Of a stretch of 64,000 bases of DNA, positions 8,942 to 16,145 are shown piece after piece; position 1 is the stretch's first letter, and every line of letters begins with the position of its first letter. The notes beneath the pieces were generated by a model, which had not been told where the DNA came from, did not search any database, and saw only the letters and a program-made list of their open reading frames with translations. Position numbers and translations under genes: made by a program. Origin of the DNA: Kitasatospora sp. NBC_00374 (GTDB lineage Bacteria > Actinomycetota > Actinomycetes > Streptomycetales > Streptomycetaceae); NCBI RefSeq assembly GCF_041434935.1, contig NZ_CP107964.1:4154001-4218000 (forward strand). Reading direction: 5' to 3'.

Positions 8942-8998
8942 GCACGCAGGCTACGCCGAGCGGGCCGCCCTCCGTGGACGGTTCCACCGGTCGGGCCG

Positions 8999-9052
8999 AG
9001 CCGTTCGCCAAGCCGTTCGCCAAGCCGTTTCACCGCGCCGCTCGCCAAGCCG
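8999..9052. repeat. Short direct repeats (AGCCGTTCGCCA) between nth and crp
   Basis: Two perfect 12-base copies at 8999-9010 and 9011-9022 are followed by decayed copies (AGCCGTTTCACC, then GCCGCTCGCCAAGCCG). They lie in the 387-base divergent region between nth and crp. No function is evident. Confidence 0.6.
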
Positions 9053-9268
9053 TGCACCCGCCGTGCACCCCGCCGTTCGCCGGGCCTTCCCGGACCGACG
9101 GGTGCCCACCTCGCGGGCTCCCGGAGGTCTCGCAGCGACCTCTCAGCGGCTCCTCGGAGGCCTGTTGAGGCCACGGACGGGTCCGCCCAGGTGCGACTAC
9201 ACCGCACGGATGGGTACAAATGGCCCCGTACGGTGTCCAGCAGGTCACCCCCTCCTCATATGATCGGA

Positions 9269-9282
9269 GTGACATGCGTCAT
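9269..9282. promoter_or_regulatory. Putative Crp-binding site (autoregulatory)
   Basis: GTGA-N6-TCAT (GTGACATGCGTCAT) differs by one base from the symmetric Crp consensus GTGA-N6-TCAC. It lies 47 bases before the crp start codon. Binding by Streptomyces Crp to similar motifs, including crp itself, is established in other species; occupancy here is inferred. Confidence 0.6.
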
Positions 9283-9328
9283 CCTTGGTGGTGAGTAGCA
9301 CTGCCCAGACACCAGCAGGAGGAAGCTC

Positions 9329-10003
9329 GTGGACGACGTTCTGCGGCGCGCCGCGCTCTTCGCGGCACTCGACGACGACCAGGCTGCCGAGCTGCGGGCT
9401 TCCATGACCGAGGTGACCCTCGCCCGCGGTGAGTCGCTGTTCCACGAAGGCGACCCGGGCGACCGGCTGTACGTCGTGGTCGAGGGCAAGGTGAAGCTGC
9501 ACCGCGCGTCCCCCGACGGCCGCGAGAACATGCTCGCCGTGCTCGGCCCCAGCGAGATGATCGGCGAACTGTCGCTGTTCGACCCAGGTCCGCGGACCGC
9601 CACCGCCACCGCGCTGACCGAGGTGAAGCTGCTCGGCCTCGGCCACGGCGACCTCCTCCCGCTGCTGCACGCCCGCCCCGAGGTGTCGATCGCGCTGCTG
9701 CGCGCCATCGCCCGCCGGCTGCGCCGCACCAACGACGTGATGTCCGACCTGGTGTTCTCGGACGTCCCCGGCCGGGTGGCCAAGGCCCTGCTGGACCTCT
9801 CCCGCCGCTTCGGGGTGCCGTCCGACGAGGGCATCCACGTCGCGCACGACCTCACCCAGGAGGAGCTGGCCCAGCTGGTCGGCGCCTCGCGCGAGACGGT
9901 CAACAAGGCGCTCGCGGACTTCGCCGGCCGCGGCTGGCTGAAGCTGGAGGCCCGCGCGGTGGTCCTGATGGACGTCGAACGGCTGTCGCGCCGCTCGCGC
10001 TGA
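9329..10003 (+). CDS. crp: Crp/Fnr-family transcriptional regulator (Crp)
   Basis: A 224-residue cAMP-receptor-type regulator. A cyclic-nucleotide-binding domain occupies residues 8-120, with the phosphate-binding cassette GELSLFDPGPRTATATA. A dimerisation helix follows, and a C-terminal winged helix contains the recognition segment EELAQLVGASRETVNKAL (about 167-184). In Streptomyces this orthologue (SCO3571) controls germination and antibiotic production. The start is GTG at 9329, preceded by AGGAGGAAG at ideal spacing. A candidate Crp site lies in its own upstream region and a strong hairpin terminator follows the stop codon. Confidence 0.93.
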   Translation: MDDVLRRAALFAALDDDQAAELRASMTEVTLARGESLFHEGDPGDRLYVVVEGKVKLHRASPDGRENMLAVLGPSEMIGELSLFDPGPRTATATALTEVKLLGLGHGDLLPLLHARPEVSIALLRAIARRLRRTNDVMSDLVFSDVPGRVAKALLDLSRRFGVPSDEGIHVAHDLTQEELAQLVGASRETVNKALADFAGRGWLKLEARAVVLMDVERLSRRSR

Positions 10004-10027
10004 CACCCCGCGCTGACGACGCGTGTA

Positions 10028-10063
10028 CCGAGGGCCCGTGGGACAGCTCCCACGGGCCCTCGG
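10028..10063. terminator. 16-bp perfect hairpin, bidirectional terminator
   Basis: Arms 10028-10043 and 10048-10063 (CCGAGGGCCCGTGGGA and complement) enclose the tetraloop CAGC between the convergent crp and MBL-fold genes. Confidence 0.85.
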
Positions 10064-10102
10064 GCGTTTCCCGGAGTCCACGACCCGGCAGGGCCACCGG
10101 CC

Positions 10103-10924
10103 TCAGATCAGACCGTGGTCCTCCAGGTAGCTGAGCTGGGCCCGCACCGAGAGCTCGGCGGCCGGCCACAGTGCCGGGTCCACGTCCGCGTACACCCGGG
10201 CGACCACCTCGGCGGGAGTCCGGCAGCCGGCCTCCACCGCCGTCTCGACCTGGGCCAGCCGGTTGGCACGGTGCGCCAGGTAGTAGTCGACGGCGCCCAG
10301 CGCGTCCGCGAGCACCGGCCCGTGCCCGGGCAGCACGGTGCGCACGCCCCGTTCGGCGGCCATGGTGTGCAGGCGGCGCAGCGAGTCCAGGTAGTCACCG
10401 AGCCGGCCGTCGGGGTGCGCGACCATTGTGGTGCCGCGGCCGAGGACGGTGTCGCCGGTCAGGATCGCGCCGTCGGCGGGCAGGTGGAAGGTCAGCGAGT
10501 CCGCGGTGTGGCCGGGCGTGCCGACCACCCGCAGCTCCAGACCGCCGACGTCGAGCACCTGGCCGTGGTGCAGCCCCTCGTCACCGAGCCGGTGCGCCGG
10601 GTCCAGGGCGAGCACCCGGCTGCCGGTGAGTTCGGCGAAGCGGGCGGCGCCCTCGGCGTGGTCGTGGTGGCCGTGCGTCAGCAGGGTCAACGTGATGCGT
10701 TTGCCCTGCTGCTCGGCCGCCTCGACCACGCGCCGCAGGTGCCCCTCGTCCAACGGACCCGGATCGACGACCGCGGCCCGGTCGGAACCGGGCTCGGACA
10801 GCAGCCAGGTGTTGGTGCCGTCCAGTGTCATCGGGGAGGGGTTGGGCGCCAGCACACACAGCGCCCGGGGGGTGGCCCCACCGCCGACCGTGGCGGCGGG
10901 GTCACCCGGGAGGAGACCGCTCAC
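10103..10924 (-). CDS. MBL-fold metallohydrolase
   Basis: A 273-residue metallo-beta-lactamase-fold hydrolase. The metal motif T-H-G-H-H-D-H-A-E-G (about residues 84-93), the later ligands in GTPGHTADS and GDTVLG, and a final H in LPGHGPV are in the family order. A C-terminal winged-helix-like segment (about 215-270) resembles LACTB2-type proteins, so a hydrolase or RNase-like substrate is possible. The GTG start at 10924 overlaps the TGA of the upstream 63-residue gene (GTGA), implying translational coupling. Last gene of the leftward operon that begins with the DUF4177 gene. Confidence 0.9.
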   Translation of the reverse strand: MSGLLPGDPAATVGGGATPRALCVLAPNPSPMTLDGTNTWLLSEPGSDRAAVVDPGPLDEGHLRRVVEAAEQQGKRITLTLLTHGHHDHAEGAARFAELTGSRVLALDPAHRLGDEGLHHGQVLDVGGLELRVVGTPGHTADSLTFHLPADGAILTGDTVLGRGTTMVAHPDGRLGDYLDSLRRLHTMAAERGVRTVLPGHGPVLADALGAVDYYLAHRANRLAQVETAVEAGCRTPAEVVARVYADVDPALWPAAELSVRAQLSYLEDHGLI

Positions 10925-11112
10925 CGGCCGCCCTCGGTTCCGCGGTCCACGTCCGCGCTGCGGCGGACCAGGCTGCGGGCCGGCAGCGGCCGCGTCAGCG
11001 CACGCGGGGCGTACACGTCGTACGCGGCGGCGGCGCCGAACCGGTTTCGGGGCGTCAGGCTTCGGGCGGGCAGGGCGTGCGCCGTCCGGCGAGCCACGTC
11101 ATTGTGGATCAT
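10921..11112 (-). CDS. Small hypothetical protein coupled to the MBL-fold gene
   Basis: A 63-residue basic protein starting MIHNDVARRTAHALPARS, with two similar segments (ALPARSLTPRNR and PLPARSLVRRSA). No domain is recognised. Support for its reality is the GGAAGGAAA sequence about 9 bases before ATG 11112 and the GTGA overlap of its stop with the MBL-fold start, a typical coupling arrangement. No signal peptide or transmembrane helix is seen. The repeated ALPARSL unit may be a short linear motif. The function is unknown. Confidence 0.6.
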   Translation of the reverse strand: MIHNDVARRTAHALPARSLTPRNRFGAAAAYDVYAPRALTRPLPARSLVRRSADVDRGTEGGR

Positions 11113-11169
11113 CGGCCGAGTTTCCTTCCGTCTATGGTGACCCGGCCTCCGCCGAGCCCCTCTCCAACT

Positions 11170-11284
11170 CCCGGCGCCGCTACGCCGGGCCGCTTCGAAC
11201 TCCGGCGCCGCGACGCCGGACGGTCCCATCGTCCCGGCGCCGCTACGCCGGACGGTCCCGAACTCCCGGCGCCGCTACGCCGGG
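11170..11284. repeat. Four tandem hairpins at 31-32 bp period
   Basis: Four copies of the 18-base inverted repeat CCGGCG-CCGCTA-CGCCGG have cores at 11171, 11202, 11234 and 11266; copy 2 has CCGCGA as its loop. Spacers are 13-14 bases and share GACGGTCCC and GAACTC words. The last copy overlaps the 3' end of the NUDIX gene, so the array lies inside the leftward operon, between the NUDIX gene and the 63-residue gene. Confidence 0.85.
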
Positions 11285-12147
11285 AATTCCCCATCGATGG
11301 TCAGCTCTTCATACCCAGACCATCGCACCGTCATACGATCGCCCGCCACCTCGGCTGTACCAAGGACGGGGCTGATGGTGCGATGTTCCGCCGCCGCGAG
11401 CGCCTCGGCCGCGGTATGGGCGGGAAGCAGCTCGCGCAGCACGGTCACGGTGGGCGGAAGCATGCCGATCCGGCCCGCCTCGTAGCCCTCGACGGCTTCG
11501 GCGGGCGACAGCCAGGCGACCTTGTCCGCCTCGCCGACCTGGGCCGCCGCGTCCTGCCCGGCCGGCATGGCGGCGACGAAGAACCAGGTGTCGAAGCGGC
11601 GCTCCTCGAAGGCCGGGGTGGTCCAGCGGGCCCAGGCACCCAGCAGGTCGCTGCGCAGCACCAGTCCGTGCCCGCTCAGGAACTCGCCGAAGGACAGCTC
11701 GTGGGCCTCCAGCGCGGCGCGCTCGGCGCTCCAGTCCCGGGGCTCGGCCATGGTCTCGGCGTCCGGTCCGGCCAGCAGGACGCCGGCCTCCTCGAACGTC
11801 TCCCGGACGGCCGCGCAGACCACGGCCTTGGCGGCGCTGACCTCGATCCCCAGCCGCTGTGCCCACTCGCCGGGCGTCGGCCCGGCCCAGCGGAGGTCGG
11901 CCTCCGCGTCGCGCGGGTCGACCCCGCCACCGGGATAGGCGTACATGCCGCCGGCGAAGGCCATCGAGGTCCGGCGCCGCAGCAGGTACGCCTGCGGTCC
12001 GGCGGCCTCGTCCGACCGCCCGTCGCGCAGCAGCACCACGGTGGCCGACGGCTTCGGCGTCGCCGGCGTCAGCTCACCGGCCGCGAGCGCGCGGATCCGG
12101 GCAGGCCAGGACGGCGGCATCGGGAGCGACCTTGCTCGATGATCCAT
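11275..12147 (-). CDS. NUDIX hydrolase
   Basis: A 290-residue NUDIX protein. A short His/Arg-rich N-terminus is followed by the NUDIX fold with MYAYPGGGVDPRD and the catalytic helix A-A-V-R-E-T-F-E-E-A-G-V-L-L (about residues 67-125). There is a large insertion between the GG loop and the catalytic helix, and a C-terminal helical region of about 150 residues. This architecture fits the large actinobacterial NUDIX group related to NUDT19/RNA-decapping-like proteins; the substrate is not predictable. It lies in the same orientation as the RidA and MBL-fold genes. Its last codons form part of the terminal hairpin of the repeat array. Confidence 0.88.
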   Translation of the reverse strand: MDHRARSLPMPPSWPARIRALAAGELTPATPKPSATVVLLRDGRSDEAAGPQAYLLRRRTSMAFAGGMYAYPGGGVDPRDAEADLRWAGPTPGEWAQRLGIEVSAAKAVVCAAVRETFEEAGVLLAGPDAETMAEPRDWSAERAALEAHELSFGEFLSGHGLVLRSDLLGAWARWTTPAFEERRFDTWFFVAAMPAGQDAAAQVGEADKVAWLSPAEAVEGYEAGRIGMLPPTVTVLRELLPAHTAAEALAAAEHRTISPVLGTAEVAGDRMTVRWSGYEELTIDGEFPA

Positions 12148-12226
12148 GCCCGGATGCTAAACGCGCGGGGCCCGGGTTGGACAGACCCGACCCCGGCCCC
12201 GCGCGAAAAGAGGGCGCACAGGACGG

Positions 12227-12697
12227 TCAGACGGCGGCGCGGACCCGCACCTGGAACTCGATCTCGACCGGGGCGTCGAGCGGGAGCACCGAGACGCCGA
12301 CCGCGCTGCGCGCGTGCACACCGGCCTCGCCGAGCACCTGGCCGAGCAGCTCGCTGGCGCCGTTGATCACGCCGGGCTGACCGGTGAAGTCGGGGGCGGA
12401 CGCCACGAAGCCGACCACCTTGACGACCTGCTCGATCAGGTCCAGGTCGCCGATCACCGACTTCACGGCGGCCAGGCCGTTGAGCGCGCAGGTCTGCGCG
12501 AGCTGCTTGGCCTCCTCGGCGGTGACCTCGGCACCGACCTTGCCGGTGATCGCGAGCTTGCCCGCCACCATCGGCAGCTGGCCGGCGGTCAGCACATGGT
12601 CGCCGGACCGCACCGCCGGGACGTAGGCGGCGACCGGCGCCGCGACGGCGGGCAGGGTGAGCCCGAGCTCGGCCAGCTTCTCCTCGACCTTGCTCAT
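12227..12697 (-). CDS. RidA-family protein (enamine/imine deaminase type)
   Basis: A 156-residue YjgF/YER057c/UK114 protein. The start MSKVEEKLAELGLTLP and the core VLTAGQLPMVAGKLAITGKVG, with C-A-L-N-G-L-A-A-V-K-S, follow the RidA-like subfamily of about 155 residues found next to DUF4177 genes in actinobacteria. The canonical catalytic Arg of archetypal RidA is not obvious at its usual C-terminal position, so deaminase activity is uncertain. The ATG at 12697 shares its final base with the upstream DUF4177 stop codon (TGATG), indicating tight coupling. Cytosolic. Confidence 0.88.
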   Translation of the reverse strand: MSKVEEKLAELGLTLPAVAAPVAAYVPAVRSGDHVLTAGQLPMVAGKLAITGKVGAEVTAEEAKQLAQTCALNGLAAVKSVIGDLDLIEQVVKVVGFVASAPDFTGQPGVINGASELLGQVLGEAGVHARSAVGVSVLPLDAPVEIEFQVRVRAAV

Positions 12698-12855
12698 CAG
12701 CTCTTCTCCCGCTTCAGGTAGGCAACCAGCTGCTCGGGGTTGTTCGGCCCGGGCACGACCTGGACGAGCTCCCAGCCGTCCTCGCCCCAGGTGTCCAGAA
12801 TCTGCTTGGTCGCGTGCACGAGCAGCGGCACGGTGACGTATTCCCACTTGGTCAT
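12697..12855 (-). CDS. DUF4177 small protein
   Basis: A 52-residue protein, MTKWEYVTVPLLVHATKQ then ILDTWGEDGWELVQVVPGP, which is the compact DUF4177 pattern (W-E-Y, then W-G-x-D-G-W-E-L-V). The function is unknown. The ATG at 12855 was chosen over the upstream in-frame ATGs because it begins the conserved W-E-Y block. First gene of the leftward operon DUF4177-RidA-NUDIX-small protein-MBL. The 160 bases to the divergent ArsA gene should contain its promoter. Confidence 0.85.
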   Translation of the reverse strand: MTKWEYVTVPLLVHATKQILDTWGEDGWELVQVVPGPNNPEQLVAYLKREKS

Positions 12856-13015
12856 GGGGGTGACTCTAGCCGTCGGCGAGGGTGTGAGGTGGGACACAGA
12901 GGGGGCATCAATCCGGGCGCCCGTCCGGATGCTCCCGTCATCGACGGCGCTCGCTGGTTACGCTCACGGGGAGGGCACCAGGCGGTGCCGGTCGACGGAC
13001 GGACGGAGACGGAGC

Positions 13016-14089
13016 GTGGCGAGCACCCCCGGCCCCGAGGAGCGCGGCCCGGACTGGGAGGGCGTGCGGCTGCATGTCGTCAGCGGCAAGGGCGGCACCG
13101 GGAAGACCACGCTGGCGGCCGCACTCGCGCTGGCTCTGGCGGCCGAGGGGGGCCGCACCCTGCTGATCGAGGTCGAGGGCCGACAGGGCATCGCCGAGCT
13201 GTTCGGCATCTCCGCGCTGCCGTACGAGGAGCGCAAGGTCGCCACCGTCAGCCGGGCCAGGCTGGGGCTGCCCGCCGAGCCCGGTAGCAGGCCGGGCGAG
13301 TTGTACGCGCTGGCGATCGACACGGAGCAGGCGCTGCTGGAGTACCTGGAGATGTTCTACAAGCTCGGCCGGGCCGGCAAGGCCCTGCAGAAGGTCGGCT
13401 TCGTGGACTTCGCGACCACGGTCGCACCGGGCGTACGCGACGTCCTGCTCACCGGCAAGGCCTGCGAGGCGGCCCGCCGCAAGGGGTCGGACGGCCACCG
13501 GGCATACGACGCGATCGTCATGGACGCCCCGCCGACCGGCCGGATCACCCGCTTTCTGAACGTCAACTCCGAGGTCGCCGGGCTGGCCAGATTCGGCCCG
13601 ATACACACTCAGGCGCAGGCCGTGATGCGGGTGTTGAAGTCACCGGAGACGGCGGTGCACTTCGTCACGCTGCTGGAGGAGATGCCGGTGCAGGAGACGG
13701 TGGACGGGATCACCGACCTCCGGGAGGCGCAACTGCCGCTGGGCGGGGTGATGGTGAACATGGTCCGGCCGCCGGTGCTGGACGCGGCCGCGGTGGCGGC
13801 GGTGCACGGCGACCACCGCGAGGAGGTGGCGCAGGCACTCGGCGAGGCCGGCCTCGGCGGCCGGTCGCGCAAGCCCGAGACCGTCCGGGCGGCCGTCGAA
13901 CCGCTGCTCGACCCGTTGCTGGAACAGGCCAGGGAGCACGCCGAGCGGGTGGAACTGGAGCGGGACCAGCGGGCCGACCTGCAGCAGCTGGAACTGCCGA
14001 CCTACGAGCTGCCGCTGCTCGGCGAAGGCGTGGACCTCGGCGGGCTGTACCGGCTCGCGAGCGAACTCAAGCGGCAGGGGGCGGCATGA
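13016..14089 (+). CDS. ArsA/Get3-family ATPase (first of pair)
   Basis: A 357-residue P-loop ATPase of the ArsA/Get3 class with Walker A SGKGGTGKTTLAAALA (residues about 23-38), E-V-E-G-R-Q-G after strand 2, and the switch region MDAPPTGRITRFL. It lacks the second fused ATPase half of E. coli ArsA and has no obvious arsenic-binding Cys triad. In Streptomyces the orthologous pair (SCO3577/SCO3578) lies beside wblA; its substrate is unknown. GTG at 13016 is preceded by GGAGACGGAG. The stop overlaps the next gene by ATGA, so the two ATPases are co-translated and may act as a heterodimer. Confidence 0.88.
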   Translation: MASTPGPEERGPDWEGVRLHVVSGKGGTGKTTLAAALALALAAEGGRTLLIEVEGRQGIAELFGISALPYEERKVATVSRARLGLPAEPGSRPGELYALAIDTEQALLEYLEMFYKLGRAGKALQKVGFVDFATTVAPGVRDVLLTGKACEAARRKGSDGHRAYDAIVMDAPPTGRITRFLNVNSEVAGLARFGPIHTQAQAVMRVLKSPETAVHFVTLLEEMPVQETVDGITDLREAQLPLGGVMVNMVRPPVLDAAAVAAVHGDHREEVAQALGEAGLGGRSRKPETVRAAVEPLLDPLLEQAREHAERVELERDQRADLQQLELPTYELPLLGEGVDLGGLYRLASELKRQGAA

Positions 14090-15252
14090 CAACCCGGTTG
14101 GAGATCGACGCGCTGATCGACGATCCGAAGACCCGGATCGTCGTCTGCTGCGGCTCGGGCGGTGTCGGCAAGACCACCACCGCCGCGGCGATCGGCCTGC
14201 GGGCCGCCGAGCGCGGCCGCAAGGCCGTGGTGCTGACCATCGACCCGGCCCGGCGGCTGGCCCAGTCGATGGGCCTGACCGAGCTGGACAACACTCCCCG
14301 GCTGGTCAAGGACGTCGACGGCCCCGGCGAGCTGCAGGCCATGATGCTCGACATGAAGCGGACCTTCGACGAGGTCGTGCTGGCCCACGCCGACCCGGAG
14401 CGGGCCAAGGCGATCCTGGAGAACCCCTTCTACCAGTCGCTGTCGGCCGGCTTCGCCGGCACCCAGGAGTACATGGCGATGGAGAAGCTCGGCCAGCTGC
14501 GGGCCGCCGAGCGCTGGGACCTGATCGTGGTGGACACTCCGCCGTCCCGCTCCGCACTGGACTTCCTGGACGCCCCGGGCCGGCTCGGCTCCTTCCTGGA
14601 CGGGCGGGTGATCCGGATGCTCACCGCCCCGGCCAAGGTCGGCGGCCGGAGTGCGATGAAGTTCCTCAACGTCGGGATGGGCCTGCTGACCGGCACCCTG
14701 GGAAAGATCTTCGGCGCCCAGCTGCTGACCGACATCCAGACCTTCGTGAGCGCGATGGACTCGATGTTCGGCGGCTTCCGCGAGCGGGCCGACCGCACGT
14801 ACCAGCTGCTCAAGGCGCCGGGCACGGCCTTCCTGGTGGTCGCCGCGCCGGAGCGGGACGCGCTGCGCGAGGCCGCGTACTTCGTCGACCGGCTGGCCGC
14901 CGACGAGATGCCGCTGGCCGGGCTGGTGCTCAACCGGGTGCACTCCACCGGGGCCGCACAGCTGACCGCCGAACGGGCGCTGGCCGCCGCCGAGATGCTG
15001 GAGGAGAACGGCTCGCAGACCGCCACGGTGCAGGCCGAGACGCTGGCCGCCGGACTGTTGCGGCTGCACGCGGAGCGGATGCAGATCATGGACCGGGAGC
15101 GACGCACCCGGGACCGGTTCGTCTCGGTCTATCCGGACGTACCGATGGTGGAGGTGCCGGCACTGGCCGGTGACGTGCACGACCTCGCCGGACTGCGCAT
15201 CATCGGCGAACGCCTCAGCGCGCCGCCGCCCTCGGGCCCGGCGAAGCGGTGA
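14086..15252 (+). CDS. ArsA/Get3-family ATPase (second of pair)
   Basis: A 388-residue P-loop ATPase with Walker A CGSGGVGKTTTAAAIGL (about 24-40), the ArsA signature LTIDPARRLAQSMGL after strand 2, and VVDTPPSRSALDFLDAP. Helical regions in the middle resemble the client-binding subdomain of Get3. No zinc-binding C-x-x-C is visible. The ATG overlaps the stop of the preceding ATPase by four bases. It converges on wblA, an arrangement conserved in Streptomyces. A role in membrane-protein or ion handling is only a family-level suggestion. Confidence 0.9.
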   Translation: MTTRLEIDALIDDPKTRIVVCCGSGGVGKTTTAAAIGLRAAERGRKAVVLTIDPARRLAQSMGLTELDNTPRLVKDVDGPGELQAMMLDMKRTFDEVVLAHADPERAKAILENPFYQSLSAGFAGTQEYMAMEKLGQLRAAERWDLIVVDTPPSRSALDFLDAPGRLGSFLDGRVIRMLTAPAKVGGRSAMKFLNVGMGLLTGTLGKIFGAQLLTDIQTFVSAMDSMFGGFRERADRTYQLLKAPGTAFLVVAAPERDALREAAYFVDRLAADEMPLAGLVLNRVHSTGAAQLTAERALAAAEMLEENGSQTATVQAETLAAGLLRLHAERMQIMDRERRTRDRFVSVYPDVPMVEVPALAGDVHDLAGLRIIGERLSAPPPSGPAKR

Positions 15253-15421
15253 GCAGGGTGAACGGAGCGATCCGGCGGAACTCGGAGCGCAGCCCGGGCA
15301 GCAGACCCCCTCTGGTGCACCGGGCGGGACACGGACACCGGCCGGACCGGTACCTGTCGATCGCCGCCCCCACACCTGCCGACTGCCCGTCAGCATCCCT
15401 GCGGTCGATGGCGGGAGAAGC

Positions 15422-15745
15422 TCAGCCCGCCTGGGCGTAGTCGCGCAGGATCACTCCTGTTGCCAGCGACTCCTCGTACTCCGCCCGGGCCGTCTCCAGC
15501 AGCCTGCGCCAGGAGCCCACGGTGGGACGACGCCGCAGCAGCGCCCTGCGCTCCCGCTCCGTCATCCCTCCCCAGACACCGAACTCGACCCGGTTGTCGA
15601 GCGCGTCGGCCAGGCATTCGGTGCGAACGGGACACCCGCTGCACACGGCCTTGGCGCGATTCTGCGCGGCCCCCTGTACGAACAATTCATCCGGATCGCT
15701 CGTGCGGCAGGCCGCCAATGCGCTCCAGTCGTCTACCCAGCCCAT
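15422..15745 (-). CDS. wblA: WhiB-like regulator WblA
   Basis: A 107-residue iron-sulfur transcription factor. The four cluster ligands are Cys13, Cys35, Cys38 and Cys44 (AACRTSDPD; VCSGCPVRTEC). The G-V-W-G-G turn at 56-60 and the basic M-T-E-R-E-R-R-A-L-L-R-R-R tail follow. The near-complete match to remembered Streptomyces WblA (MGWV-DWS start, DELFVQGAAQNRAKAVC) and the ArsA-pair/PBP neighbours identify it. WblA controls entry into sporulation and represses antibiotic genes. The start at 15745 gives the usual length; the frame extends 19 codons upstream to 15802. The 400-base, relatively AT-rich upstream region suggests complex control. Confidence 0.93.
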   Translation of the reverse strand: MGWVDDWSALAACRTSDPDELFVQGAAQNRAKAVCSGCPVRTECLADALDNRVEFGVWGGMTERERRALLRRRPTVGSWRRLLETARAEYEESLATGVILRDYAQAG

Positions 15746-16145
15746 GCTGGCGCCGTCCTCTCCCGAATCGGGGCTCCCCCACGGCGGCAACGGCATATTC
15801 ACCGCTGCCAGTTGAGGACGTTACGGAAGAACGGCACTCCGCAACAGCCCCTTCGGGCTCAATCTCAAATGACCCAATCGGACTATGGGTACCCGATACC
15901 TCACTCGTTGGAGTGATCGCAGGTCGTAGGCCTTGCCGACACTCCCGAGACAACTATCATCACACTCTGCTACGGAAAATCGAGGGATACCCGGGCATCA
16001 TTGGCCGCAAAAGGCTCTAAATCGGGCAAAGCTCATCACTCACAAGAGTGGTGATGATGAACAGAGCGAAGCTGTCGCAGTCTTGTGACAAGCCTAGGCG
16101 AACACCTGCCCCCATGGTGGGGAATCCGGCACGTAGGGTTCTCCC
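15746..16145. promoter_or_regulatory. Divergent wblA / PBP intergenic region
   Basis: A 400-base region markedly more AT-rich than its surroundings. It holds the inverted repeat TCATCAC...GTGATGA (about 16033-16057) and TTGGAGTGATCG at 15907. No open frame of typical codon use was seen. It must contain the promoters of wblA and of the PBP gene. Specific regulators cannot be assigned by eye. Confidence 0.6.

Noticed and set aside
11170-11284. CRISPR-like array
   Set aside because: The units are palindromes of 18-20 bases with 13-14-base, partly conserved spacers; no cas genes are nearby. It is a hairpin array, not a CRISPR.
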